Below the pieces are notes generated by a model. The model was not told where the DNA came from, did not search any database, and saw only the letters and a program-made list of their open reading frames with translations. A DNA stretch of 64,000 nt from Polydactylus sextarius (Eukaryota; Chordata; Actinopteri; Polynemidae), in the NCBI GenBank assembly GCA_016801845.1, contig CM028907.1, forward strand, positions 25,355,950 to 25,419,949. The letters are read 5' to 3'. Positions 9,581-21,181 of this stretch are shown one piece after another. A program made the translations under genes and the position numbers. The first letter of the stretch is position 1, and every line of letters begins with the position of its first letter.

Positions 9581-12555
9581 TAAAACAAGAAATGAATTCT
9601 AAAATTTGGTATTCTTGGTTCCCACACCCTTTGTCTGTATGTCCCAAATTTCCTGCTGATATGTTAAAGTACTAAGACTTTACAGGCCAATTAATAGGCA
9701 GTATACTTTGTGTGTATATTTTGTGTGAGATACTTATCCAAATCCTCACCAGAACAACTGGTGGTGCACTAAGTCACAACACTGTTTTTTAGCTGTGATG
9801 TCTTGAGGTTGCTCTGATGGACAGCAAACAGAACATCTTTATATTGACAAGCCTGAACCCATGAAGGCTTTCATTGGCCTGAAAATGAGGTAATGTTTCT
9901 CATTACAAACATAACAGACCTCCTTGCAACAGCTGTGATTTGTTAGAGTGTTTGATCGAGAGGAGACACAATGAGAAGAGGATGGGGAAAGGGGCAGATG
10001 ATGACAGCTTCTTGTTTCATCTCTTCTTTCTCTCATCATTTATCTGTTCATTTATGGATTTGAAATGTCAGCACGTCAACATGGTTTCATTTGCAAGTAA
10101 GCATTCAAGAATAGGCAGACACATATCTATAAGGATGACAGGGAAGTAAGGGATCACATGATAACCCTAAGACAAATTAGTGGAACAACTTCAAATGGGG
10201 TTTATGTGCGTGAGGGGTGATTGATACTTTTATGGCCTAAGCTAGAAGGAGACTCATTATACAGCTCTTACGAAAAGTAAATGCTGTTCACCTCTATGAG
10301 TGATTTTGCAGAAAGTTTTTAATGTATCATTTTTGTGGTGTTTCAGTTTTTGTCAAAGTGCGAGTTGACTGGTCTCCAAAGTTCTTTGGGGACCAACATG
10401 TCAACAGAAAATATTATTGTTTTCAAGGCAGATCCCAAGAAATTTCTCCTGCAATTCAAAACCATGGATAAGACTTGGAACCTGGGTCCATCCAACCAGA
10501 GATGGATGAACAATTACATTAGACAGCCCTGATTTGCGATTTTCAGTTACAAGATAAAAAATACTGCACAAGTTGCTACCTTTTAAACTGTGTGCATAGT
10601 CACTCAAACAGAAAGCTGTGTAACTTATGTCCTTCTAACATGGCTTATGAACTTTTAGGTTCAGGTTAGCATGCATATAAGTTAGTGCGTGAATGTATTG
10701 TTAAGATTCTAACTGTGTAAATTTTCAATATTTCACCGTCTTCTCATAACAAGTCTGCTTGTTACATTGACACCCTATTACAGTGGTTTAGAAAATGTGG
10801 ACAAGTTGTTCAGGCATGCAGCAATACCTCAGTGACCACTTTCTCGTTCTGTTGTTTTTCTAAAAAGAAAAATGTATTCTTAACATTTTGTAAATGTTTT
10901 AATACAAATATAGCAGGTAGGATATTCAGACCATGAAAATGATTCCATCAGAATATGCTTTTACATAGACGTGTCAAAGTCATTTTATAAGAAAGTCTCT
11001 TGATGTATGCAAATAAGACATTCAGACAATGACAATTGCCCAGTCAGATTATGCTTCTATGTAGATGTGTGCAGATACACCTAGTTCTTCAAATTAACCT
11101 CACAGGTAAAAGGTTTACATAGATGTACTCAAGTAGGTTGTTCTAAACTAACCCCATATGGATGAATGGCTGGTAGGATGGATCCAAAATACATATAAAT
11201 AAAAGCTGAACTGAACACATAAAGAGAAGAACATTTATATTTTGATTTAACAATTAAATAACATGAAAATTTTATTTTTACATTCATACATTACACATTC
11301 TGTTTAACTACTTACACATCAAGATTAACCTTTAGACTACACATTTAACATTCTACAACATATTTATACATTTCTCACAAATTAAACTACACAATAAAAA
11401 TTACATTTATAACACAACAAACAAACTTGTCAGTGGGGATCCAGAAAAATGTTGAGGCAGTCACTAACAACCACAACAAATCCAGCTTTCAAACCAAAGT
11501 GGTGGGGGGCTCTAGACACATGGATACCTACAGTGTGGGTGAGGACCCAAAAGACCAGGTGGCGTTTCTGAAACCTGGATGTGGAGTGCTGAAAGCAGGT
11601 CAGGCGTGGAGCTGCAGATCAGATCCTAAAAAGAACATGCTGCTTCAGTTTGTAGGGAACAATGTTTGCTGGTGTGGTAGGGGTCTACTTCAACAAGCAT
11701 CACACTGAGGTAGAGCGCCTCCCTGTCTACCCTGAGATCACATCCTCCTGGGTGGCTATGGTGTGAGTGGGTGCTCTACTGTACTGTTCCATCTTGCAAA
11801 TTTATATCTTACCCGTTTGACCTTATTGTTTATTGAGTTTTATAAATACTCAATGCTTTCCAAATCATTATTTTTAGAAACTAAATAACAAATTAACAAT
11901 AAACTATATTGTAATTATTCATTATTATTAAAGGTACATATTATGTAAATGCACTGTTGCTAGTTAGAGTCTAGCTTTTATTGCTTATCATTATCAAAAA
12001 AAAAATAAAAATAAAAAAATGGAAAAGAGGCTTGGTCAAATACATACCTTACCAACTTTTTTATTATTATTATTATTATTATTTTTTTTTTATCACACTC
12101 CATCATACTGCCAAAAACAGCCCTTTTCGGAAGACTTATCATATTTCTGTAATTTCTCACAAACACTATTTACACATTCATAATTATATTGATAACACAA
12201 TAGCAAATTACACTCTTTAAAATATCTACATTGATCACAAGTATATTCACTGTGTGACTCGTGTACACTGTGTGTACATATTGGGCACATTCAAAATTCA
12301 CCACACTGCACCGAGAGACAAAGATATATACACATAAAAACAATACAGTTTGAAAATGTGAATGTAATTACATTTATGCCACTAAGAATTTCCACTTCAA
12401 GAAGAGAAAAAAAGAATAGAAACATTAGTATAAAAACATAATTTTACAGTAATTCTTATATGATCATCTTTACCATTTCAATCATGCTATGTCTGCATCA
12501 TTTTCCAGCATGGAGCACACCACACAGCAGTCTTCTGCATTGCCTAGAAAAACAT
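9581..12555. other. No recognised gene; AT-rich
   Basis: Mostly AT-rich non-coding sequence. A moderately GC-rich patch at 11430-11760 contains a 93-codon plus-strand open frame that I do not recognise. A (TTA)n run lies at about 12059-12083 and a cysteine-rich minus-strand frame at 12093-12290; the latter is listed separately. Confidence 0.4.
12093..12290 (-). other. Small cysteine-rich open frame, unrecognised
   Basis: This 65-codon minus-strand frame has an N-terminal C-x2-C-x12-C-x2-C arrangement (MCPIC...YTCDQC), followed by five further cysteines. Such spacing is seen in zinc ribbons and in the cysteine-rich ends of some transposases. No splice sites, upstream coding sequence or family motif secure it. 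It lies in AT-rich sequence where chance frames are common, so I treat it as a candidate remnant only. Confidence 0.15.
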
Positions 12556-12559
12556 CAAC

Positions 12560-13590
12560 GGAATTTTGTTTTTTCAAACCTCCTCCAACCCTTTTATGTC
12601 CAAAATCCTTGAGAAAGTTGTTGCTGCTCAACTCGATTGCTTACATGGGAATAGTCTGTTTGAAGATTTCCAGTCAGGGTAGAGCTCATCATAGTACAGA
12701 AACAGCATTAGTGAAAGTTACCAGCAACCTTCTATGAGTCTTCCATACATACTGCAGTTAGTCTTAGAGTTCCACAGGGTTCTGTGTTAGGACCAATCCT
12801 TTTTATGTTGTACATGCTTCCCTAGGCAACATCATCAGGAAGCACAATATAAACTTCCACTGTTATGCGGATGATACCCAGTTGTACTTATTTATGAAGC
12901 CAGATGAAATTAACCAGGTCATCAAACTTCAGGATTGTCCTAAAGACACATGACTGGATAACTCAGAATTTCTTACTTTTAAACTCTGACAAAACTGAAT
13001 TTATTATATTTGGCCCTAAACATCTCAGGACATTATTTTCAGATCACATACAGTAGGTAACTTGGATGGCATTACCTTGGCCTTCAGGTCTACTGTGAGG
13101 AACCTTGGAGTAATCTTTGATCAGGACATGTCATTTGTATCTCATATTAGAGAAGTCTCTAAGGACAGCATTTTTCCATTTACATAATACTGCAAAAATC
13201 AGAAACACCCTGTCTGAAATGGATGCTGAACAGTTAATTCATGCATTCGTTTCCACTAGCCTGGACTACTGTAACTCTTTACTATCAGGGTGTTCCAGTA
13301 ACTTCATCAAAAACATTCAGTTAATCCAGAATGCTGCAGTACTGACAGGAAGTAGGACCAGAGATCATATTTCTCCTTTATTAGCTGCTCTTCATTGGCT
13401 TCCTGTAAAAGTAGAGTAGAATTAAAATCTTCCCGCTTGCCCTTTAAAGCCCTTAATGATCAGGCTCCATCATATATTAAGGAGCTCATAGTTCCTTATT
13501 ATCCTGATAGATCACTTGGATCACAAACTGCTGGTTTACTTGTGGTTCCTAGAGTCTCTAAGACCAGAATTGGACTTTATTACAATTCAC
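12560..13590 (+). mobile_element. L2/Maui-type LINE ORF2 remnant
   Basis: Plus-strand fragments of an L2-type reverse transcriptase can be followed through frameshifts and stops. They include LSKILEKVVAAQLD near 12600, AHHSTETALVKVTSNLL near 12685-12735, a region matching VPQGSVLGPILF near 12770, and the CYADDTQLYL catalytic motif (YADD about 12864-12875). Then come LGVIFDQDMSF near 13107, LDYCNSLLSG near 13262 and LLAALHWLPV near 13380. It ends with the RVSKTRIG block near 13555, also seen in the fragment at 338-1012. The 3' UTR tail is missing. The protein would act in target-primed reverse transcription, but this copy is dead. Confidence 0.85.
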
Positions 13591-13599
13591 TTTAATACA

Positions 13600-14725
13600 C
13601 TGCAACAGTTGCTCCACAGTTAGTTGTTTGTCACATTTTTGGCACTGGTCACATTCCTGGATCTTAGACACATACAATAAAATTAAAGAATAATGTATTA
13701 TGACTGTGCCTACAGTACTTATTACTACATGCCATCATGAAACCTGGGTCTTCAGATATATTACTCATATTGCAATACACTTATGTTTTCAGTAAAACAT
13801 AACCATTTATCAATGTCCACTGACATGCCATACCAGTAAAATCTGGAACACAAGGTACTGCATGTCTTGTTCTCCAATAAGAGAGGACTGGAACTCCTCC
13901 CAGAGCCTCCTAGTTTCCTCTTTAGATTTAATTGCTCTCATTACACCAAAAAAGAGCTCTCCACCTATATTAAAATATTTGTTAAGAGTTTTGATTAAAT
14001 TAATTACTAATTTATTGAACTAATTTCGAGGCATACCACCTAAGGTTTTGCCTCTTGGTTTTGTCATACTCTGGTGGCTATGACCCAGCAGAGAGAAAGG
14101 CATAAACTTCATCCCAGTTTGGACATCACTTCTGTTTTGGTACAATTAAGATTAAGTAACAAGCAAAGTAGGCAACATTAACAAACACATACATAACTAT
14201 ATACTCAGTCAAACCATATCTGCACAACCTGTCACAGTGCTAGCTTGAACTGCGGTAACATTGGCAGGAGGTTTGATATTCGCTGGGCATACGATCTCAA
14301 CTTTCCACCCATTCAGGTTTGCCCGCAAACTTCAGTTTAGAAATGAGTTCAGCATTAAATACAGTTCACACTGTTGTCATATGTCAAACAAACACCATAC
14401 ATTTGTTGTAGGTATCGATTTCTATTCCAAAACCACTGTAGCGCTAATTGCTTGTTGTATTTGCACTACTGTCTGGGTAAGGGACCGTCAGCAAATAACA
14501 GATTTAAAGTGTATGCTATAGTTTGACTAGTCATTAAAATGAAAAATAGTCAGCAAACCAACAAAATTATATTTTCTAATTTCTGTAGTACTTCCCAATC
14601 CACAATTGCTACTCACTACAGATGGTTTATGTCACTTAAATAAATAAAGCAACATTTTTCCATTCTGATTGCGAGTGATTTTGGTGGCTGCTTTTAAAAA
14701 AATCCTCAAAATTCACTGAAAACAT
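13600..14725. other. No recognised feature
   Basis: Non-coding sequence between the L2 remnant and the Gypsy element. The open frame at 14261-14521 (86 codons) does not resemble a known family. I see no splice-bounded exon. Confidence 0.4.
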
Positions 14726-14730
14726 CTTAC

Positions 14731-14770
14731 AGAATAGAATAGAATGCCTTTCATTGTCACTATGCCTTTT
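14731..14770 (-). repeat. (GAATA)n retroposon-type tail
   Basis: 'cagaatagaatagaatgcct' runs into 'ttcattgtcactatgcc'. Fish retroposons often carry a 'gaatgccttt.attgtca' motif beside a short (GAATA)n run. It is probably the 3' extremity of a truncated minus-strand copy, and it lies just left of the Gypsy remnant. Confidence 0.45.
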
Positions 14771-14796
14771 ACGTGCTGCTGTTTTGCCATTGACTG

Positions 14797-15370
14797 ACAT
14801 TGGCAGGAAATAAGAAATATGAAACTGCTGAAGCAGCATTTGACCAGCAATATGTCGGGAAACTCAACATAATCTTTGAAAGAGCACAGTTCAATCCCAG
14901 ACGTCAACATGATGGAGAGAGTGCGGAAATGGTTATCACAGCAGTACACAATCTTGCAGAAAATTGTGGTTTTGGAGTGCTAAAAGACGAACTCATTAAG
15001 GAAAAGAATTGTAGTTGGGATTAAAGACAAAAGATTGAGTGTCTGCAAATGGACTCAGAATTAAGACTCACCTAAGCCATACAAAAAGTGAGACAAAGCG
15101 AAACAACAACAAACAATTTTGCACAGCAACACAACAGTGGACAAAATATCAAACATGGACACCATAGAGACAAAAATGAAAAAAGCTAAGACAAAGACAT
15201 GGAAACAGTCTAAGAAGACATGAAAACCAGATAAACTGAGTAAAAAAAGAGTGTGGGTGTTGTGGTCGAAAAAATAAACTCATGGAAAGACTGCCCAGCC
15301 TGGGATGTCCAGTGTTGAAAGTGTCAGAAAAAGGAGCTGTAGTTTGTCATTCTGGTAAAGCAGCAGGGCT
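14797..15370 (+). pseudogene. Gypsy gag remnant
   Basis: The frame starting near 14800 contains a capsid-like stretch: AAFDQQYVGKLN, IIFERAQFN, GESAEMVITAVHNLAENC and FGVLKDELI. Members of one Gypsy gag family share this pattern (FERARFN, then GES.E.....L..L...C). A stop follows at 15022. Around 15250-15370 a cysteine-rich stretch (CGCCGRKN, then CPVLKVSEKGAVVC) looks like a decayed pair of nucleocapsid zinc knuckles. Both family assignments come from recalled patterns, not a search. Confidence 0.65.
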
Positions 15371-15479
15371 ACGTGAGGCGATAGATCAGGATGATATAGA
15401 CAGAGAAGCATGTGTGTTCTAGGAGAAATAGGGACAGAGGACAGAGCCATAGGTTGAAGAAGTCAAGTTAAATGGAGAA

Positions 15480-15700
15480 AATACTGAATTTAAACTTGAT
15501 ACTTCTATGCCGGAGAGGCTATACTAACCCAAACGAGATGGTAAGCTGCAGAAACCACATAAAACACTGCAAGGGCCAGGTAATCACCCAATTAAAGTGA
15601 AAGGCTGCTTTAAAGCACAAATGGTAGCAAAAGGACACAGTATGTCACAGAAAGTCTAACTTGTGTCAGGGCTAGTACGCCCACTGTTAAGCAGACCAGC
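15480..15700 (+). pseudogene. Gypsy protease remnant
   Basis: FKLDTSMPERL near 15493 sits where the aspartic protease site (FKLDTGA) is expected between gag and RT. The glycine of the DTG triad is changed to serine and a stop follows soon after. Further on, SGLVRPLLSRPACEALGLV resembles the end of the protease domain. No active protease could be made. Confidence 0.5.
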
Positions 15701-15754
15701 TTGTGAGGCCTTAGGGTTAGTTCACAGACTGCACAAGAGTAAGACTTCAGAGCA

Positions 15755-16740
15755 TTGTGTCCAGATGTTTTTCAGGGTTTAGGAAAGCTAAAAGAGCCTT
15801 ACCACATTGAGCTATACAAGGAGTTGAAGAGAATGGAAGGGATGGGAGTTATCTCCAAAGTCACTGAGCCAACCGCATGGTTTTCAGGCATAGTTGTCAT
15901 CCCAAAACCTGGTAAAAAGCCACCCAGAATATGTGTAGATCTCACACCTCTAAATGCAGCTGTGAAAAGGGAATGCCATATCCTCCCTGCAGTGGATCAA
16001 ATACTAGCAATAATGAAAGATGTTAAAGTGTTCAGAAAACTAGATGCTCGATCTGGTTTTTGGCAAATCCCTCTCACATGAGAGTCACGACCCCTCATGA
16101 CCTTCATCACTCCTTTTGGGAGATATCAGTTCAACTCACTTCCCTCCATAGCTTCAGCTCCAGAGCATTTTCAGAGGACAATGTCTCAGATGCTGGAGGA
16201 TTTCGATGGAATAATATGTCATGCTAATGATGTTCTTTTGTATGGCAGTAACAGACAGGAGCATGACCAGAGGCTGCACTGGGTTCGCCAGAAGTTTCAG
16301 AAGGAGGGTCTCACTCTGAACGAAAAATGTGAGTTTGCAAAGACAGATATTATGTTCGTGCACCACAAAGTTTCAGTAAAAGGCTTCTAGCCCGACCCAA
16401 ATAAAGTGAAGGCAATCCAGCAGCTGCCACAGCCTACGTGTGTGGAGGATGTACGGCGTCTCTGTCTCTCCCTGTCTTGCAAAGTTTATGCCCCAGCTGG
16501 CCACAATAACCACGCTGCTAGAAGAGCTGCAGAAATAAAGAAATGAATGGACATGGGCAGAGCCCCACAAAACAGCTTTTCAGAGACTGAAAGAGATACT
16601 GAGCTCTCCAGAAGTGCTTGCTCAGTATTCCAACACAGCCAACACAAGGGTTGCTGCAGACGCATCACCATACAGTATAGGAGCTGTCCTCACACAGAAA
16701 CAGACTGATGGTTCATGGCAACCAGTAGGGCTTTACTGAC
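15755..16740 (+). pseudogene. Gypsy reverse transcriptase / RNase H remnant
   Basis: The RT domain is the best preserved part. It has YKELKRMEGMGVISKV, IVVIPKPGKKPPRICVDLTP and the FRKLDARSGFWQIPL block, which keeps the first catalytic Asp. A stop is at 16079, then FITPFGRYQFNSLP. The catalytic YxDD-type motif reads HANDVLLYG, so one of its two aspartates is Asn. After another stop (16388) come the connection region and RNase H: WTWAEPHKTAFQRLKE and VAADASPYSIGAVLTQ. Similarity ends near 16735. It is clearly inactive on both counts: stops and a lost catalytic residue. Confidence 0.88.
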
Positions 16741-16974
16741 TTTACTGACTAATTCAAATTTACAGTTAAGGCTGATGTGTTTTTATGACAATCATTTTTC
16801 TCTCGGTTTTAACTTCCGCCACAAATTAGACTATGGCGGCCCGCCACAGTTTCTTTTGACCATAATGAAATAATAATAATAATAATAAACAGTACCTCAC
16901 CGTCTCTAATCTCTGTCACTCAGTCCATCCCGCAGCTTTACTTGGTCTCTATCTAGCCCACAAGTGAGCAACCA

Positions 16975-17189
16975 CTTATGGGGAGAAACCTGCACACCTC
17001 CCTACCCCAACTGATGACCAAGCTGGATCCTAGGATCTGCAGGCTTTTTCGAAAGAAGAATGAGGAGGGAAGGCGTCACCAGGCAAAACACTACAACAGC
17101 AGACACCGCTCTGGACCTCTCCCAGAACACATCTGGACAGAAAGTCTGGATTACCACAGAAGGAACTACTGGGGCAGTTGTCAGTTGTA
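16975..17189 (+). pseudogene. Gypsy integrase C-terminal remnant
   Basis: MGRNLHTSLPQL matches the LMGR.LRT.LP motif near the end of Ty3/Gypsy integrases. It is followed by KNEEGRRHQAKHYNSRHRS and a PLPE segment that corresponds to the K...Q...YD.RH...LP pattern. The integrase catalytic core is missing, so only the last third or so survives. Confidence 0.7.
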
Positions 17190-17199
17190 AAAATGAAAT

Positions 17200-18150
17200 A
17201 AAAATCACATTTTTGTCTAACATTATTATTTGATGTATATTGTTTATATATATTTTTATTTTATATTACGAAACTGAAGGCATTTTAAGCCTTCATAAAT
17301 CAGGCTCCTATCACCTATACCACAGTCAGTCACCAGGAGTGATAGAGATATTTTGCCTCAACTCAATTCAAGTAAACTTTATAGAGCACTTTAAGAACCA
17401 AGTCTACGAGTTTGAAGCTTGTTGTTGAGACTTTTAAAGTTGATGAACACTGGCCGAAATGGGGTCTGTGTGCAAAACAGCAGAGTTTATGTGCAAAGAG
17501 TTTGTATGAGAGTTTTTAGTGCCAAACAGAGAGAGAGAAAGCGGAGGGAGGGGGCACTGCAACCATACGCAACGCCATCTTGTTAGGTGGTCATTTGTCT
17601 TACGAATTTATATTTGATGATTATGTGACGCTATGAAAAGTAGTTGCCATGACTGACAGCTGTCCACCCCTCAGTGTACTGCACAAACTGCACAAAGTCT
17701 GGCACTTGCCATCACCAGAGCAAGATGGCTGCATCAATTATCTGGGTATTTTGGCTTTTGTACAGTGGTAAGATGTACGGGTATATCTTTATATCCCTGG
17801 CTTAAATGCTGTTCACAAATGGAGCTTAGCGTAAGTTCTGGCAGGACACGGCGTCAACGCTAACAATAGCTCAGCTGAGCGCAGGCCAGCCCACGTCAGC
17901 TGACAGCTCAGCTGATTACTCACTTTGCTTTTGATTGGCGAGAACCCAGTAGAGCACCTTATTTAATTATTCAAGCTTGCCTGCAATTTCTCCTCCTTGC
18001 CAGTCTTTGCAACCCTCCTCCACCCCAGCTCCTCCTATTACAATCTCATTTTTGTTGACTAACATGTATTCTCAGGAGTTCTCATGTGGTAGTATTCATG
18101 TGTAAATTAAGATTCCTTGAGCATCAATAAGTCTGTTTCCATTTCACACG
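17200..18150. other. No recognised gene; possible old repeat material
   Basis: No coding family recognised. 17350-17395 ('caattcaagtaaactttata' then 'gagcacttta') resembles the extreme 3' end of an L2-type tail in reverse. 17520-17560 is purine-rich. 17900-18050 is C-rich and pyrimidine-rich, as in some LTR leaders. Confidence 0.35.
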
Positions 18151-18300
18151 AACCAGTCAAGGCGGATGGCCTTCCACCCTGAGTCTGGTTCTGCTGGAGG
18201 TTTTTTCCTGTTAGGGAGTTTTTCCTCCCCACCGTTGCCAAGTGCTTGCTCACTGTGGAATTGTTGAGTTTCTGTCATTTATAACATAAGCACCCTAAGA
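18150..18300 (+). mobile_element. L2/Maui-type LINE 3' UTR tail
   Basis: It contains the characteristic 3' UTR blocks 'caaggcggatggcc', 'gagtctggttctgctggagg', 'ttcctgttagggagttttt' and 'ccaagtgcttgctcactgtg'. The same blocks occur on the minus strand at 29620-29765 and 39748-39962. No ORF2 is attached. Confidence 0.8.
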
Positions 18301-18739
18301 CATGTTTGTTGACATGCCATATACATGACTCGACTTAGCTGTTGTATCCTACAGTAATAAAGTAATAATATAAAGTAAATAAATAAATAATATAAAGTAA
18401 TAAATCCTACAGTAGCGGCAACATGACTGTAACCTGCCAGAGATTGTCTTGCATAGGTACACATGGACCTGGAGGAATCAGCAGTCTGTCTGCTATTCCA
18501 TTGTAAAAAGAAAAAAAAAAAACATACAGATAGTTGGTAGTGCATTTATGTCTGTAGCATCTGCCATTATCATGTATTGTTACTCTGCTGTGTTCTGTCT
18601 GTATCCTGCACTCGTGCTGCTCCCTCCGTTAAGGCCACTCCACGATGGCTCGGCTTTTAGGAGACGGGGGAAATGCACCCCTCTCACTCAGGCTTCTGGG
18701 ATGGCTCCTGGAGAGGACTTGGACTTGAAGTGCCATAGC

Positions 18740-19189
18740 TATTTAGTAGGAACCACAAGTAAACCTGCAGTTTGTGACTGAAGTGATCTAACAGGATTTG
18801 AGCTATTTTAGATATTATGGAATCTGGCCATTAAGCGCTTTATATGTAAGCAGAAGGATTTTGAAATCTAGTCTGGGTAAAGGAAACCAATGAAGAGAAA
18901 AATATGATCTCTGGTCCTACTTCCTGTCAGTACTCATGCTGCTGCATTTTGGATTAACTGAAGGTATTTGATGGAGTGACTGGAACACCCTGATAGTAAA
19001 GAGTTACAGTAGTCTAGTCAAGAGGTAACAAATTCACGAATTAACTTTTCAACATCCTTTTTAGACAGGCTGTTTCTGATTTTTGCAGTATTGTAGAGTT
19101 GTAGTACAGTATTGTAGTAGATGGGAAAAAAGCTGACCTAGAGACTTGCCTAATATGAGGCCAGGACAATCCTGAAGTTTGATGACTTG

Positions 19190-19196
<7 letters not shown>
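18740..19196 (-). mobile_element. L2/Maui-type LINE ORF2 3' fragment
   Basis: It shares long blocks with the minus-strand element at 29900-30250: 'aatatgatctctggtcctac', 'tactcatgctgctgcatt' and 'aacttttcaacatccttttt'. Read on the minus strand it corresponds to the part of ORF2 that includes 'catcaaacttcaggattgtc', also found at 12921 in the plus-strand copy. It ends against a TA microsatellite at 19192. Confidence 0.8.

Positions 19197-19231
<35 letters not shown>
19192..19231. repeat. (TA)n microsatellite
   Basis: About 20 uninterrupted TA units adjoining the L2 fragment. Confidence 0.95.
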
Positions 19232-19235
<4 letters not shown>

Positions 19236-19239
19236 GATG

Positions 19240-20101
19240 AGTGTGGAATTGAATAATAGTCAGAGATTATAGGAAATATACCTATTAGTGCGAACTGTAA
19301 AAGAAAACTGATATCACTGTGAGTTTATGGAACATGAAACTGGATATCTTATTGTAATGTGAGAACAAGAGGAAAATTTAAAAACATGGTTGATAGTAAA
19401 GGGTAGATGGCCACATCAACAGTTTTTCCCTTTTCTCTTTTTCTCACTCTCTCTACCCTCCACATATTATTCTTTGTCATGTTCCCCCTTTACCTCCTCC
19501 ATCTCCTCATGTAGTTTCTATCTACAAACCTGGTATATTTTTTCTGACTCAGCTGAGTTTGTTCTCTGCTCACTTCAGTCAGACTGTGTGTCCTGAGGTT
19601 GTTGATGTAGACTGGTAATGGCTTCTCCAGACTGAGCATTATTCTCAATGTGCTGTGAAACCACTGGCCAAAGACAGCAACAGGCACTGCAAGCGCCCAA
19701 ATAATCACTTTGATCATAGTGTCGGGTGCTCTTAATAGCTTCTAAATGTTGTGGTGTGGAAAACTTTTGGCATGGAACCGACAATCTGATGCTTGCAGAA
19801 GCAGGAATATGGAGAACTTTTTGGAAGAAAATTGTTTGTGGACTCATGACCCAGTTTTGTGGCTTGTTTCTCCCTAAAAACGATTTTTCTCAAGTTTTTG
19901 CTTTCGCACTATACTACCTCATACAGTTTCCAATTCACATTGGAAGCTGTTCAATGAAACCACAATCCTATACTGTCGGCCACCAAAATGCCTGGGTGGA
20001 GAAACAGGAGGTTAAGGAGAATATGACACTACTGCAGCCTCTTGGCTCATCATCCAGCATTGATTCTAATGGTTACTTAAATCCTTATAGAATAACCTTT
20101 G

Positions 20102-20136
<35 letters not shown>

Positions 20137-20440
20137 GTGGTTGTAATGAAATGATTCATTTTCCTTACCACAGCTGATTATATCTATAATTCCCTCTCTG
20201 TTTTTGTTGTGCATTACAGCTTTTGCAGAACTAAATAACTTAGAAGAAACCTTAAAGATGCCCACATCAGAAATTGTGATGATGATGATGATGATTAAAT
20301 TAAGAATGTTTCATTAATATTTTTGTTTTAAAGCCAAATTTTGTCTGATCTTCATGCTGAATATGCAGTAAATTGACATTGTATTTGTAGTGGCAGTGAT
20401 TATGGATTGTTTTTTTGTGGCTAGTTAGAGAGAGGCAACT
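19240..20440. other. No recognised gene; long poly-A tract
   Basis: Open frames at 19575-19847 (minus) and 19726-20154 (plus) overlap each other and are not recognised. A pure run of 31 A lies at 20104-20134 and a GATGAT run at about 20277-20296. The poly-A could be the tail of a retroposed sequence, but upstream sequence does not resemble a known retroposon or a processed gene. Confidence 0.4.
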
Positions 20441-20489
20441 AAAACATAACATTGATTCAGCCCACACTTGTCCTTGTCACTGGACCACA

Positions 20490-20605
20490 AATGGCTTTTG
20501 TGTATCAGTGTGTGGGTGAATGGGTAAACGTGGCTTGTCTTTAAGGTACTTTGAGAGGTCATGAAGACAACAAAAGCTCCATATAAATGTATTTACTCTT
20601 AATTT
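20490..20605 (+). repeat. Dispersed-repeat 3' end
   Basis: 'gtgtgggtgaatgggtaaac' followed by 'taaggtactttgagaggtca' and 'ctccatataaatgtattta' matches the usual end of a common fish repeat (gtgaatg...aaagcgctttgag...gctatataa). A minus-like relative with 'tatatagtgcttttc' begins at 50714. Confidence 0.45.
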
Positions 20606-21135
20606 AGCACTTTGGTTTATACAGAAAACAGAGAGCTGAAAGCTACTAATAGGGCTACTTTATAGGGATGAGAAGAGTTGGATTATAATTCTTCATTCCA
20701 GACATTCTTCTTCTGGGTACATCATTACAAGCTGCTGCTTAAAAATATCATTAATATCATTTATCAGTTGCTCAAAATTATTGATGCAATAGTGCAGATT
20801 TAAGAGCATGGCAAAGTATTAATCATGTCCACCTTTTAGCTGACATGAAAGTCAGGGTTTATGGTATTATCACATTAATGGTAACAAAAACAGCTGTTGA
20901 TCAGCTCTGAATTGCATGCAGTGTGGAATTGTTAAGCACCCCACAGTCAGAGGTGGACATCTTGAGCCAGCATTGAACATGTGTGAGCACTTAAATTGCT
21001 TTTGGCAGATCTGTGAGCATGGTGACTGAAAACACAACAGCAGAGCAAGTGAGAGACTTTGTAAAAAAAAATTGCTGAGTAAGTTGAAGGGTTGTAAGAA
21101 ATGAGAAGTGAAAAGAGGGGAATTGAAACCTGAGA

Positions 21136-21137
<2 letters not shown>

Positions 21138-21178
<41 letters not shown>
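21138..21178. repeat. (TA)n microsatellite
   Basis: About 20 TA units without interruption. Confidence 0.95.

Positions 21179-21181
<3 letters not shown>

Larger units (their letters stand above)
14797..17190 (+). mobile_element. Ty3/Gypsy-type LTR retrotransposon, decayed
   Basis: Pieces of gag, protease, reverse transcriptase, RNase H and integrase occur in the usual Ty3/Gypsy order on the plus strand, with many stops and frameshifts. No flanking LTR pair is evident. Between about 16740 and 16960 the coding similarity breaks off, and unrelated sequence with an (ATA)n run (about 16870-16890) intervenes. The rest of RNase H and most of integrase are absent, which suggests a deletion, an insertion or both. 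Confidence 0.85.

Noticed and set aside
19726..20154. 142-codon plus-strand open frame ending in poly-lysine
   Set aside because: The poly-lysine comes from the A tract and the rest is unrecognised; overlapping frames exist on the other strand.
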